A stretch of 28,143 nucleotides of DNA from Gnetum montanum (GCA_015680685.1 MNCI01030046.1:494489-522631), one strand, 5' to 3'; positions 8,491 to 18,805 are shown, counted from the stretch's first letter. Numbers and translations: made by a program. Notes: generated by a model not told the origin, from the sequence alone.

Positions 8491-8814
8491 GCTGAAGAAC
8501 GATAGTTTTGGGAAGCAAGGTGGGAGGAGGCCTTTCAACAAGCTCAAGCTAAAATGGAGGCACGATTCTGGGAGCGAGAGTAAGAGCTAATGAGGTTGCA
8601 AGCCCTGAAGGTGAAGAAGTATTGGGCAATGACGGTCAATGAGCTTTGCGACTAGATCCAAGCAAAGCTACAACTGAAAGAGATTGACCACTAGGAGAGG
8701 GAGTGGATGGAACAAGCTTGGTGGGAGAGGGAGCAGGTGGAGGAGGTGCATCGTAAGTGCCAACTTGATCAAGCGCACAAGCAAAATTCTCAGGAGTGGT
8801 TGTAGTAGGCCCGA
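8491..8814 (+). pseudogene. E4 coiled-coil segment
   Basis: Frame: 'AEER', TAG, 'FWEARWEEAFQQAQAKMEAR', 'FWERE', TAA, 'ELMRLQALKVKKYWAMTVNE', then 'IQAKLQLKEIDH', TAG, and an E/W/Q-rich tail to 'QLDQAHKQNSQEWL' and two TAG stops. It matches E1 position by position (for example E1 'ERQEWEAKWNEAL', with Gln at the first TAG). It continues in frame into the J-like module. Of the internal stops in coil plus J (8503, 8581, 8653, 8692, 8803, 8806, 8965, 9025), seven are TAG and one is TAA. Confidence 0.75.
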
Positions 8815-9072
8815 TGCCTGTATGTGATTTTGGACATCAACTATGAAACTGTGTGGACCACCCTTAGGCGACACATTTGTCACACTTTTGGTAAGTACCA
8901 TCCTAACGGACAAGGTTTGGCTAAGGAGTGGGCTTGGAAAGAGGCTGCTCTTAAGAAGTTCCAATAGGTAGCAAATTTTGTGGACTTCGAGCTGCACAGA
9001 AATATGTTGAACATTTTGCATGCTTAGGAGCTACCAGACTATGAACGTCATACTCTGCCCAAGCATCTATAA
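8815..9072 (+). pseudogene. E4 J-domain-like module
   Basis: 'CLYVILDINYETVWTTLRRH', then 'ICHTFGKYHPNGQG' and, after a linker, 'EAALKKFQ', TAG, 'VANFVDFELHRNMLNILHA', TAG, 'ELPDYERHTLPKHL', TAA at 9070-9072. The Tyr codon (8821) and loop His codon (8899) are exactly 26 codons apart, as in J-domains. The loop is H-P-N, one base from H-P-D (AAC versus GAC). 'KYHPN' is the most J-like helix II end of the set. The module overlaps nothing else and is followed by a T/G-rich 3' UTR. Confidence 0.74.
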
Positions 9073-9375
9073 TGGCTCTGGTTGAGCCATTCTTTTGGTT
9101 TTTGTGTTTAGTTCTGTCTCGTGCTGGTTTCGTGTTGTTGATTATGTTTACAAAGGGGATCTATCGCATGGGTGAGTTTGTCAGTTGTGGGGAGGGGGGT
9201 ATTTTTGAGATGCTTTGTGGGGGAGGTCTAGTCCTGGCTGGACTATTTATGGGTTTGTGTGTTGGTGGAGGGAGATTTTCTTCCTTCCCCACACGGGCCA
9301 TTATCTTTCTTTGCCCGCTTTTGTAAATTTTCTGTACAGTTTGCTTTTCCAGTAATACATTTCCCGAACATTATC
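9073..9375 (+). other. E4 3' UTR and terminus
   Basis: G/T-rich sequence between the J-module stop and the shared terminus at 9351-9375. The open frame starting at 9072 lies wholly in this UTR, has a skewed hydrophobic composition and is not preserved in other copies, so it is not called. Confidence 0.65.
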
Positions 9376-9380
9376 TATAT

Positions 9381-10579
9381 ATATATAAGAAAGCACTAAT
9401 TTATATGTTGCCTATGGCAAATTAATTGGTTGAACAAAATTGTTGATGAACAATATCAAATATATTTTTATGGTTTGAGAAAAAACAGAACTTGATTTTT
9501 AAATCAGAAATAAAATACATATCTATACACTATATTAGAGGAATCTTGCATTGATTTTTACAATGCCTATTTGTTTTTCATGATTGTCTATTATTTCATA
9601 GAATTACTATTACCTGAAGCTAATTTTGAAAATGGTGTTTTCTGCAAGTTAGATATCATTGATCTCTGTTTTAGGAACCTGAAATCATTTTCTTCAATTA
9701 TTATTTCAATATGGAAATATCAAATCCATTCATTTCATGAGGAAATTTTGTATTCTGTACATATAAAAAACCAAAATGCAGGCAATTTGTTGAAAGATTT
9801 GAAATATGACTTTCTATAATTGATCTTCAACTTTTGGTTCATGTATATGCTATACAGAAAAGAAAGTAACATGTCTATTATAGTTTTCTTCTATTGCAAA
9901 TATCTATTTTATCAATATTATATGTTCTTGCAGCTGAACTCTCTATATGACTGATTATGTTTGGTTGTTTCAAATTTAGGACTGCTAAGGTCAATTGGTT
10001 TGGTTAATTTGCTTGTAATTAAACTAGAAGGCTATGAATAAGATTCCAAGTTTAGTTGTTTTAACATATGTACTATACCATGGTTATGTAGTGTATACTA
10101 AGAGATGTCAATCCTCATATTGACTTTCTCTTCCTGCTGGATACTTGGGTTGTTATTTGCATTATATTATTTTCTATGTTATGCTTTATTCTTTTTATGC
10201 AGAACTGCTTTTTGTGAATGTTGGTAAATAATTGAATTTTTGAAAATTGATTAACTATTTTTTAAAAATTCAGCCTTGCATTTCAAGTAGCATTTTGAGA
10301 GCTTCAGATATTAGCTCTTACTCCCTAGAATAGTGTTTTACAAGTCTGAAGCTAAGAGGAAAGGGTTTATAACACGTTTATTTCTTGGTTGTATTAGGGG
10401 AAATTGTTCATTTCTTAATTCAGCGCCATAGAATAAATCATATTCTCGACATTATCAGTAGTGGTGATAGAATAAAGTTTTCTCCATCCTAAAGCACCTT
10501 CAATCTCTGGAATTTCTTAAATGTGAAGGCAGAAACATGGAAAATTAAATACCATATATTATTTCTAAACCCAAGTAAC
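9381..10579. other. AT-rich, intron-like sequence without genes
   Basis: Low-GC sequence with no recognisable protein or repeat. An open frame at 9571-9819 has no family resemblance and no codon signal. It could be intron of the methyltransferase-like gene whose exon lies at 18806-18896, which would make that intron very long; this is a guess from composition. Confidence 0.45.
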
Positions 10580-10680
10580 CATCATTTGTAGTGATAGTAA
10601 GGTGCATGTTTCTCAACTTGTAAAACCTAGGTTCAAGCTTGGGTGCAGCTACTCAAAAGTGGTTAGGCAAACAAAAACTA
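10580..10680 (+). repeat. Possible tRNA-derived SINE head
   Basis: GTAGTGATAGTAAGGTGCAT (about 10588-10607) resembles a degenerate pol III A box, and GGTTCAAGCTT (10630-10640) a B box, about 35 bp apart, as in tRNA-related plant SINEs. The 3' end and target-site duplication were not found. Confidence 0.3.
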
Positions 10681-10725
10681 GGATTAATCCCACGAAAGGG
10701 GATTAACCCCACAAACACAAGGGTA

Positions 10726-10751
10726 TTCCCCCCCTCGAGCTAAGGGGGGAA
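10726..10751. repeat. G/C hairpin upstream of E5
   Basis: TTCCCCCC and GGGGGGAA form an 8-bp stem around a short loop just upstream of the E5 coding region. It may be in the 5' leader of E5. It has none of the context of a bacterial terminator. Confidence 0.45.
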
Positions 10752-10808
10752 ACAACCCACAAAATAGCACCTCGCAAAAGGACAAAGAAACCACATGTCA
10801 TAATTTAA

Positions 10809-12254
10809 ATGCCATATGTGTTAAAAGGGGGAATTTTGAATGGTGGGAAGCATGGCAAATGCAAGGAATGTGATGGGCGAGATAGGAGGTCCAGGCCCAG
10901 CGGTGAGATGGGAGGTCTAGGCATGGTAGGTGATCCAACTGCAGAGGGAGGTGTCGTGGCTGGTGGGTTAGGAGGCCTAATGGGAGTAGGAATTGGTGGC
11001 AAGCAGGGATGGGATGACTTGGCTTGGCACCCCAAGGCTAGGGGTGCGGAGGAGTGTGTGCAGGGCAATGATTCTCTGAGGTTTAAGATGAAGGCCCCCT
11101 CTAGGGAGGGTCTACAAGCGATGGAGATGAGCTTAATCAGTAAGTTCATCTCTACAAGTGCACCGCCACCTTTTGACCACGTTAAAAAAATGGGTGGCAA
11201 TGCATTGGAATTTATGTCCTCTTGAGGTTCGTTGTCTTGAGGGTGGGCTCTTTTTGTTTGTCTTCAAGTCCCTACAAGACAAGGAGAGGGTTTTGATGGG
11301 GGGCCTATGGTTCTTTGGGGTGCAGGGTTTAACGTTGACTTATTGGAGGTTGGGGGCCCACAGGGACCCCAGTCTATTTTCCAGGGCCCCTATCTGGATC
11401 TAGGTGTTCGATATCCTGTGGGAAATCTGGACGAAGGAGTTCCTTGTATCCTTGCTAGTTGCCTTGGTGACTTCATTTGCTTTGACCATGCAACGGGTTT
11501 CCTAGAGAGGATGGGGTTTGCCTATTTTTGTGTGTGGTAGTCACTCTCTCCTGAGGACTTGATCCAGGAGGTAATCCTTGACTTCCCTGCTGGTGAGGAG
11601 AAGGCGAGAATTGAATATGAGAATGTGATGGTTGATCCTTGGGTGCCAAGGAGACTACCGAGGTCACACTCATGTGCTACTTGTGGTAAGGTTGGCCATC
11701 TAGTGGCAGCTTGCAAGGTTGAATGTAAAGCGTAGGACCAGAAGATAGGAGGAGTGGGCTAGATGTTGGTAACTATGAAAGGGTGGGCAACACAACATCA
11801 AGAATAGATGATGGAGGTCTTGGAGCCTCATGGGCTAGTGATGGTGGAGATTACTAGGGGAGGTGGGCCCATTAACCAGCCTGAGCAGCATGCTAGTGAA
11901 GGGGTCAAGAGGTTCGAAGATGGACAAGTGGAACTGCCCATTAACAGCGTTAGTGAGGACAAGGAATTGGACTCATTGGTTTCACCAAGGTTTGATAAGT
12001 CATCGAGGTCTTTCAAGTCCTTGAGTTCTCTTGGGTCACCCATCAAGGATGATTGTCGGGAGACAGTTCAAGGTTTGGGTGTGATGCTCCCTCCCTTGGA
12101 TGACTGGGTTTCAATTGTCAAGGGGTGTCCACTGTCATCTATGGATGAGATTGCAAGAGGGGGTGCAGTGACCGAGGGACCTTTTCTAGTGTCTCCTGAT
12201 ACCGGTAAAGTGGGAAGGCCATCAGCCTCTCTTGTTCAGATTGGACGAACTTAG
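10809..12254 (+). pseudogene. E5 ORF1: DUF4283-like gag with CCHC zinc knuckle
   Basis: The first 138 codons (from ATG 10809) are Gly-rich, then 'KDKERVLMGGLWFFGVQG'-type sequence (true reading 'LQDKERVLMGGLWFFGVQG') and 'LFSRAPIWI' match the DUF4283 gag-like fold that precedes zinc knuckles in plant LINE ORF1. At 11673-11714 'CATCGKVGHLVAAC' is an intact C-x2-C-x4-H-x4-C knuckle, the nucleic-acid-binding part of the ORF1 particle protein. A 148-codon tail (11808-12254) ends just before ORF2. At least two frameshifts (near 11190 and 11400) and several stops break it. E9 carries the same protein ('APIWIRVSGIPWEMWNLGFL'). Confidence 0.75.
11673..11714 (+). other. E5 CCHC zinc knuckle
   Basis: Codons for Cys at 11673 and 11682, His at 11697 and Cys at 11712, spaced as in retroviral-type knuckles. 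In E9 the second Cys is Tyr. Confidence 0.85.
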
Positions 12255-12317
12255 ATGAAGGTGGATTTAGAGGTGCAGTAGACCCTCAAGGAGGTCTACA
12301 AACACAGGGTGTAGGAC

Positions 12318-13070
12318 ATGAGGTTCCTTTCATGGAACTATAGGGGGCATGGTACCTCCTATAAACAAAATACCTTGAAGGAGATTGTGCACTGGGAGAT
12401 TTGCGATGTTGTTTGTCTACAAGAAACCAAATTGCAACAACAGGAGTCTCATTGGCTACAATGGTCGTGATGGAATGTTCAGGTGGTTCCTAGTAGGGGC
12501 AAGGCTAGCAGGTTGGCTCTTCTGTCTCATGGACGGTTGGAGGTTTTGGATTGTTCCAAGTTGAACATTACAACTTTTCTTCTGAACCTAGAGTTTGGAT
12601 CACAAACTTCTATGGGGCCCAAATGTGGGAAGGTTAGTTGTAGGAGCTGCAGAGAATTGCAGCTCTTGTTCCAGATAGGTGGTGCTCGATGATTCTTGGG
12701 GACTTCAATCAACACCTTATGGGTTGGAGAAATCTAATGGAGGGGATTAAGACCCTCTGGGTGCTTGGGAGTGCCTGGAATTTCTGGAGAAGAATGAGCA
12801 TGTGGAGTAACTGACAGAAAGGGAGTGATCGGGTTATGATTAAGATTGACCGTGTTTGGGTCCGTTCTCATTTTTTCATGACAAAAGGGATCATGGTGAT
12901 GGCCCTGGAAAGGGCAGCCTCGGATCACCAATCTATTGTCTACTACATTCGCGATGGCCCAACAGCAAGACTTGGGCCTTTTAGGTTTGAACGTTATTGG
13001 CTTCACAAACCGTGGATGAGACCTTTGGTGGCTGAAATTTGGGGGACTTACACAAGGTCATAGGACCCAC
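12318..13070 (+). pseudogene. E5 ORF2 N-terminus: AP-type endonuclease
   Basis: Opens with ATG at 12318: 'MRFLSWNYRGHGTSYKQ', then 'EICDVVCLQETKLQ' (catalytic Glu), later 'LGDFNQHLMGW' after a frameshift, 'KIDRVWVRSHFF', and 'ERAASDHQSIVYYI' with the catalytic Asp-His. These are the standard motifs of LINE apurinic-like endonucleases, which nick the target DNA to prime reverse transcription. The end 'RYWLHKPWMRPLVAEIW' leads into the spacer before RT. Ordered motifs and length (about 250 residues) are as expected for plant L1-type elements; at least two frame changes separate them. Confidence 0.85.
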
Positions 13071-13127
13071 AGGACTTTCTAAAGAAGGGGCTGTCCCAGT
13101 TAAAATAGGCCTTGAAAAGGATCAATT

Positions 13128-14664
13128 ATGAGGATAAGTACTCTTTCAGAAGTGAGAAAGGGCAGCTTGTGCAAAGGCTTATGGAGATACAAAAGGGATA
13201 GGAAGAAGGTCAAGATTTGGAGCAATAGGAGCTACAAGTTCTCTCCCAACTTCAGGTGGTTGACAGAGAGGCAGAGGCCTACTGGTGACAATAGTCCAGG
13301 GCACACTAGTTGAAAGATGGGGATTGGAACACACGTTTTTCTTTGTGGACCCCTTTATGGTGAAAATTTTTAAGCCAGTTTCTCGTCTCTCTATCCAGGG
13401 ACAAGAGATTGCTGGAGAGGAGAAGGTTGCTCAGACATTGATGGATTTCTAGTTTGACATCTAGAGGAGGCAGCTAGTGCAGCTGCTGTCTATTCAGGTT
13501 GAGTTTGTTTTATAGAACAAGGATAACTGTCATTTGTTGTCCCCCTTCTTCATGTCTAAGTTGGAGGAAGCTTTGGGGTCCATGAAAGTAGGTACGGTGC
13601 TGGGACCTAATTGGTGGCCAGTGGAATTCTTTCAAAGTTTCATGGATCTTCTTGGGGACAACATTCTTGATGCGTTAAACGCTATGTTGCGTTGGCGCCA
13701 AATATGTCGGGAAATCAATTGTGCCTAGATTGTCCTAATTCTAAAGTCAAATTTGGCTTCGAAGCTTGCCCACTTTTGGCCGATTGGTGTTTGCTACATC
13801 CTTCTTCAGCTTTTTTTTGAAGATGCTAGTTTTGCAGTTAAGTCCATTGATGACTAGGCTGGGGGGCCCAATCAGGCAAGGTTTATTCAAGGAAGGCACA
13901 TCCAAGATTAGATTCTTTTGGTGTACACACTTAGATTGACACGTTACCCGGGTTTGTGCCTTAAGCTTGATATCTCGAAGGCATATGATATTGTGTCATG
14001 GGAGGTGATGGAAGAGATTATGCTGAGAAAAGAGTTCCACCCTGAGTTTGTGAAGTTGTGCCTGTCCATTCAACAATCCGAGGGATTTTCTTTGGACCTA
14101 GAAGGGAAGCTATGGGGGTTCTCCTCCCCAAGGAGAGGGCTATTGTCTCCCTATTAGTTCATTTTGGTCATAGATACCCTTCAAGCATATTGTGAGGTGG
14201 AGGGGCTTTGGGGGTTGGAGATTGCAAGAGTTAAATGTCTTGTTGAACATTACGCAGATGATACTATCATGTTCTCGAGTGCGGCCATGCCATAGGCCAT
14301 GGCAATTAACAAAGCGTTGGCATGTATGGCTATGGAGGTTGGACTAGAAATCAATAAAGGGAAGTCATTGGTTCATCTACTAAACACTCCTACTAGGGTG
14401 AGGGTGTTGGTCATCTAGCATCTAGGGGTGCTTCCTAGATCGTTGAATGATGCATACTTGGGGCTTCCCCTATACGATTGGCATAAGAGACAAGTTTGGA
14501 GTGGTTTAGTGCAAAGGCTGCAAAAGAGAATGACTCATTGGACAGTTCAGTTCCTAACTCGGGTGGGTAGAGCCCTTCTAGCTACATTAGTTATGGTGGC
14601 CATGGCCAAATATGTGGCTTCAGTTGATCGTCTGCCTTTGGGAGTTGTGGAGTGGATTGATTAG
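13128..14664 (+). pseudogene. E5 ORF2 reverse transcriptase (YADD)
   Basis: From about 13534: 'LGPNWWPVEFFQSFMDLLGD', 'FWPIGVCYIL', 'NQARFIQGRHIQD', TAG, 'YPGLCLKLDISKAYDIVSWE' (first catalytic Asp in L-D-I-S-K-A-Y-D), 'SSPRRGLLSPY' in place of R-Q-G-D-P-L-S-P, 'VEHYADDTIMFSS' with the Y-A-D-D active site at 14251-14262, and 'LGLPLYDWHKRQVW'. This is the canonical RT block order of plant non-LTR elements. Main defects are TAG stops and the damaged R-Q-G-D-P motif. Confidence 0.9.
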
Positions 14665-15195
14665 GTTATGTGTAACTTTACGTGGTCTAGTGACAAAGGG
14701 GAACAAAGACTTCACTTGGTCATGTGGGATGTCGTGACTTGTCCAAAGAAGGCTGGGAATCCCCAAATTCTAGGATATTATTGATCTCGGGACTCATGCT
14801 TTTGCCAACGGGCTTATTAGGCTGAAACCTCAACCTAGGCAATGGTTATAGGTGATGGCAAGGAAGTACCAGAGGCGGGAGGCTTGTTCTCATGAGTTGC
14901 ATGTGTGGAAGTCCATCTGTCAACATGTCAGGATGGTGATGCCATGGGGATTATTGGGGACTCTACCAAAAGAGTTAATTAGACATAAATACCTTGCAGT
15001 TCATAGTTGGGGACACTTGTAAAAGGGTAAACTTCTAGAGAAAATTAAAATTTTCCTTTGGCTGATACAGCACTTTGTGCTTCTAGTAAAAGCAAAACTT
15101 AAGCAATGGGGGGTAAATATTGAGGACACGTGTCCTATGTGCATGGCCACCATGGAAACATAGGACCACTTCCTTTTTAACTACATTTTTACCAG
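14665..15195 (+). pseudogene. E5 ORF2: post-RT connection and zf-RVT
   Basis: 'NFTWSSDKGEQRLHLVMWDV' and 'CPKKAGNPQIL' are the post-RT connection. 'LLEKIKIFLWLIQHFVLLVK' and 'NIEDTCPMCMATMET', stop, 'DHFLFNY' (about 15040-15185) are the zf-RVT domain, with the last Cys replaced by Tyr. The W-x-x-x-x-P-x-K-I-K-x-F-L-W-L-x motif is typical of plant LINEs. The stop is TAG. Confidence 0.85.
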
Positions 15196-15930
15196 ATGGG
15201 TGATTCGTGCTACGAATATTTGGTGAAATTTGAAAATTTTCAAGGATTCTTTGGCCATAGCAGTTCTCTGGCATTGTGGAAAGTGCGTAATTGTCAGGTG
15301 TTTCGAGGTGTTGCGCTACCTTTGCTAGCGCAAATCGCGGCTCAAGGTCTTAGACTGTGGGTGGAAGCGCAAGCGGCCATGGGGGTGATGCTTATGGCTA
15401 AACCAAATTATGATGCTTTCTGAGCCAACCCAATGCTTTGGGGGTTGGTGCAATGGGCCGAGTGGGAAAATCTTCTTCCACAACTGCAAGGGGAGGTGGA
15501 CTTGGCTGATGAGGCCTTCTTCATGAGTTGGATGGGAAATGCTACTATATTTAGGGGGGTTGTGGATTACCTTGACTGTGGAGTCTGTGGTGGCATTGCT
15601 AGGGCTTCTCGTGGATGGGGAGGTAATCCCCATGCATGGACGTGGTTTACAGGATGACATGGAATTTTTCACTAGGCCCATCCCTAGGACTGGGAGTGGA
15701 TAGGTTTTGAGGTCAACCCTGTTGACACCTTGGCAAGATGCCACAAAGCTAGTGAAGCAATTTTTTGTTCAGTTAGGTAATGTTTCCAAATTGATAGGTC
15801 TTCACTTCACCTTTATGTGATGCTTGCGAGGGGCTTTGCAAGTTAATCTATCACATTTTTAACTTGATACTTTGCGAACACATCAATAGGGCCAACTCTT
15901 TGGGCTTATTTTAGCACTGTGGTGGCCAGC
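15196..15930 (+). pseudogene. E5 ORF2 extension domain, in frame with the segment after zf-RVT
   Basis: After zf-RVT, one frame runs through 'LWKVRNCQVFRGVALPLLAQ', 'LRLWVEAQAAMGVMLMAKPN', a TGA, then 'MLWGLVQWAEWENLLPQLQG' and 'VDLADEAFFMSWMGNATIFR' (15196-15657). The frames on both sides of the TGA are the same, so the domain was part of ORF2, not a separate gene. A later frame carries the conserved core 'FFVQLGNVSKLIGLHFTFM' and 'LQVNLSHFL' (about 15753-15865). E4, E6 and E9 hold the same blocks in the same order. The function is unknown. No RNase H motif, which some plant LINEs have here, was seen. Confidence 0.7.
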
Positions 15931-16479
15931 AACTGTGGGGGTTCCTTCCTTGAGGGGTGGGGTTCCAACATGCATGATCTATGCATGAAGATGCTTGCAA
16001 TGTGTGGTCCCGGCTATGGTGGAGATCTTCAGTGGGTTGGAAGGTAATGGGTCTGGTGGAGATGCTTACAACGCATTTCCTGTGGGCACCCATGCACCTG
16101 CGTAGCGCAAACCCCTCGCATTGCCCAAGAACCCACAATTGTAGTATTTCAAGGGTCGTGACCCAAGGTCGTAACCTGGCACCAAAAAGAGAGGGACCAA
16201 ACACCAAGACCCCCAACAACATAGACACCAAGAACCCCGTCCCCCCCTCCTTAGCCAAGCCGCTCAGCATTACCAAGATGCATCCAGCCCTGTACCACGG
16301 TGCCCCATAGTCTCGGCCCACCACGACACCAACCCCTTGCCCTCAACCGTAGTCAAGGCCTTAGACGCAACCGCGTCAACCGTAGCCTGTTGAACCGTGG
16401 TCCTGGGCCCAAGCGCCAAACATTGATTTTTCTCTTTGATGAGCTACACCAAGCCCGTCCAGTGTTCTATGATCACCAC

Positions 16480-16630
16480 TTCCATCCATCGGAGGGCCTA
16501 CAAGAGTGAAGTGTTTGCCTCCCTTCGTGCCTCCTGCCTCATGTCCTCCCACCGGAGTTGCCACCGCACGTGCTCCTCCAAACGCGCTTGCTCGGCAGGC
16601 AGGTGGCATGCCTCCAGCAACGTTCTACTG
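16480..16630 (-). pseudogene. E6 coiled-coil segment (short)
   Basis: 'SANSRTLLEACHLPAEQARL', 'EEHVRWQLRWEDMRQEARRE', 'ANTSLL', TAG: a charged, helix-favouring stretch in the same place as the coils of E1, E2 and E4, but shorter and with weak sequence identity. What follows downstream does not match a J-domain. Confidence 0.5.
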
Positions 16631-16759
16631 TTGGCACTCCCCTCTTATGTTGGCTCCATGTTTACAAATGTGCCTGAAGCTTCAACCCCACCAAACACAG
16701 GGCCTTAACTACCCTACATCCGTGCCCTGGTAACCTGTCGGTGGCCCCGTTGTTGTTGA

Positions 16760-17270
16760 TATACAATTGTTGGCACCAGGTGGGAAATCTGCACACCCCC
16801 TCACCAAAGCGCAAGTATCACCCCTAGGTGCCACCCTAGCCACTGCCTTCGTAAGGATTCCCAGAAAAACTGGTGCAAATTGATAGGGGAACCCTATTAA
16901 AGATGCTTGAGGAAGGTGAAATGTACTCCCACAAGTTTGTGGGGGTACCTAGATTGGACAAAATACATCTCCACCAGGACTGCTGCATCCCTCCAGACAC
17001 CCTGCAACCCAGACTTCCAGATGTGCCTGCTAGCAGTCCTAGGAATGGGCCCTAGGAGGAACTCCATCGCGTTAGTCTATGCCCATGCAACCGGTGCTAC
17101 AATCTTCCCTTCAACCTCCACCCCCAGCACAGCAGCCAGCACCTGTACCATCACCTCAGTCCTCCTGCCCTTGTACTGCATAGTATCTCCCACCCAGTTG
17201 TCATAGAATTGTTGCGTGGATAGGTTCAGTTCACCTTCCAAGCATTTGAGCATCTCCACTCACCCCATCC
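16760..17270 (-). pseudogene. E6 ORF2 extension domain
   Basis: From 17259 down: 'MEMLKCLEGELNLSTQQFYD', 'NWVGDTMQYKGRRTEVM', 'VEGKIVAPVAW', then 'FLLGPIPRTASRHIW' and the core 'MYFVQSRYPHKFVGVHFTFL' plus 'KHL', stop, stop, 'INLHQFFWESLRR'. The zf-RVT frame (17733) and this frame (17259) differ by 474 nt, a multiple of three, so as in E5 it is collinear with ORF2. E5 and E6 have Trp (S-W, N-W) where E4 and E9 have TAG. Confidence 0.7.
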
Positions 17271-17529
17271 TTTCGACCAACGTCCATAACTCAAGCATTT
17301 CGAAGAATTCCATCCACAATGGTTCGAAAAGCAACCATTGTTACATGGCCTCAATTGCCTCAATCCATAACACGCATGCCTCTTGCACCACTATCGTGGC
17401 CGTAGGTAGCAACTGCCCCTGAAAAATCAATGAATTCCTACGTTTTCATAGGATCCACAACGTGGCAAGTTGTAAAGAGTCCCCATGGAACCCTGTAGTG
17501 TGGAAGAGATTTGCAACCCACCACATGTC

Positions 17530-17740
17530 CTAAGAAAACCGACACCCATATATAAAGTGGTGTAACATTTCAAGTGCCATGTGGTAGCACGGACAACTAG
17601 CATCCATCTGTAACCCCCGCTCTCTCAACGTGGCCCTCACCAACAATGCCCTATGCTTGAGAAGCCATCCAAACACCTTGACCTTCTTGGGGAGACAACC
17701 TTTCCATAACTCCACCCACCCCTCTTCCAGCAAATATAGG
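17530..17740 (-). pseudogene. E6 zf-RVT domain
   Basis: 'VELWKGCLPKKVKVFGWLLK', 'RALLVRATLRERGLQMDASC', then 'PCYHMALEMLHHFIYGC': a zf-RVT domain with C-x-C in place of C-x2-C and H-F-x-x-x-C kept. It is positioned directly upstream of the extension domain. Confidence 0.82.
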
Positions 17741-17869
17741 AATTTAACTAGATCCTTCGGGTGCTGCCCTAATAAGTCAAGCTGCTCGCTCCAGCATGGT
17801 GGTAGAAGTTTTTCCAGAGTTGGGAGCTATGTGGCTAAGACTCCCAGCACCGGTATTTCTGTTGTAGAA

Positions 17870-18514
17870 TCTACACTCACGACACCACTTCCTTAGTTTG
17901 CCCCATATACTTGTTCAGCAAGCGATGTAGGCCCAAGGCCACCTCATCTTCAAACCGTAAAATGCCAATGCCCCCCACCAATTTGGGATGTGTTGTCACC
18001 ATCCACGACACCAAATGCATCTTCCTTGCCTTGGGGATGGTGACAGTAGATCTTCTTGCCTCAATCCACACCCTATCCCAACGAACCCGCATAGCCTACC
18101 ATCAATGTCAAGAGAGTAGCAGTTGCTTCGTTGCATTTGAATACATAGATTAATGAACTTGGCATCAAAACCTTTCTCCATCATCACCATCCTAAGCGCC
18201 GCCCAACTCACTATGTCACAGGCCTTGGTGATGTCTAGTCTAATGCACATTCTTGGAAATTTGGCAACCCTAACTGAGTGCAAGATCTCCTGCAATAGCA
18301 ACACCTGGTCCTGTAGAAAGCATCCCTTAATAAACCTAGCCTGATGCTCCCCAACCAACTTCCCCATTAGCAGCGCAAGGTGCCCAACCAGCATCTTTGA
18401 AAAAATCCACAGAAGAGTGTTGCAAACCCCAATGGGATGGGTTCGGGACCTTGGGTAACAACACCACCCTTGAGCAATTGGCCAATGCCATTTTCTAAAC
18501 ATAAGCAACCACAT
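17870..18514 (-). pseudogene. E6 RT fragment with the catalytic YxDD region deleted
   Basis: From 18514: 'PIGVCNTLLWIFSKMLVGHL', 'KLVGEHQARFIKGCFLQDQV', 'FPRMCIRLDITKACDIVSWA' and 'CGLRQEDLLSP' (about 18045), matching RT blocks up to R-Q-G-D-P-L-S-P. The sequence then jumps to 'KARKMHLVSWMVTTHPKLVG' and 'GIGILRFEDEVALGL', which lies after the RT domain. About 200 residues, including the Y-x-D-D box, are missing. Gln is intact in its G-L-R-Q motif where E9 has TAG. Confidence 0.85.
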
Positions 18515-18519
18515 AGAGA

Positions 18520-18805
18520 CCTTGAGAATGCAGAAAATTTTATCAAATTTGAACTTTGAATTTTGTTTTACATGTAATAGACAACAGATTTTTAAGGTGA
18601 CTCTTCATTATTTTTTCCAATAGAATCAAAGACACAAAACATAGAATAACAGCCATAAAAAAAACAATCTCTAAACTAGGAGTAGCAACAATCAATGAAC
18701 TAAACTCTAATTTTTGAGCACTGTTAATCTAAAAAGTTGAAGATCCAAAGCAACTTTTCCAGAAATTGAATTTTCTGTTATATTTAAAATTTCCATTTTA
18801 GAAAC
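18520..18805. other. Intron-like AT-rich sequence
   Basis: No coding or repeat signature. It lies downstream, in gene orientation, of the methyltransferase-like exon and is read as intron. Confidence 0.45.

Larger units (their letters stand above)
7110..9380 (+). mobile_element. E4: 5'-truncated J-domain LINE with complete 3' end
   Basis: Starts abruptly in the region after the RT palm and continues through zf-RVT, the extension domain, coiled coil, J-like module, a 3' UTR and the shared terminus (AGTAATACATTTCCCGAACA at 9351-9370). It is the clearest single copy in which RT-derived sequence and the coil-J module lie in one continuous insertion. The A-tail is replaced by a TA-rich run. No target-site duplication was found. 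Confidence 0.82.
10809..16100 (+). mobile_element. E5: near-complete LINE, ORF1 through ORF2 extension
   Basis: Contains ORF1 (gag with zinc knuckle), ORF2 endonuclease, RT with YADD, zf-RVT and the extension domain, all on the plus strand and in family order. Coil, J-module and the shared terminus are not found before sequence merges with the opposite-strand copy E6, so the 3' end is missing or rearranged. Both limits are approximate. Numerous stops and frameshifts inactivate it. Confidence 0.82.
16450..18515 (-). mobile_element. E6: 5'-truncated LINE copy, opposite orientation to E5
   Basis: On the minus strand: mid-RT (18514-18040), a large internal deletion, the post-RT connection, zf-RVT, extension domain and a short coil. 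It converges tail to tail with E5; the junction could not be located within 15980-16450. No J-module or shared terminus was recognised at its 3' side, so the tail is diverged or lost. The 5' edge at about 18515 abuts intron-like AT-rich DNA. Confidence 0.78.

Noticed and set aside
9072-9326. 84-codon hydrophobic open frame after E4
   Set aside because: Lies in the 3' UTR between the J-module stop and the element terminus; G/T-rich composition explains the hydrophobic residues.
9571-9819. 82-codon open frame in AT-rich DNA
   Set aside because: No recognisable domain, AT-driven residue content (Ile, Phe, Tyr, Asn, Lys), and no splice or promoter context.
12734-13006. 90-codon antisense open frame in the E5 endonuclease
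   Set aside because: Shadow of the endonuclease reading on the plus strand, whose motifs (I-D-R-V, S-D-H) are clear.
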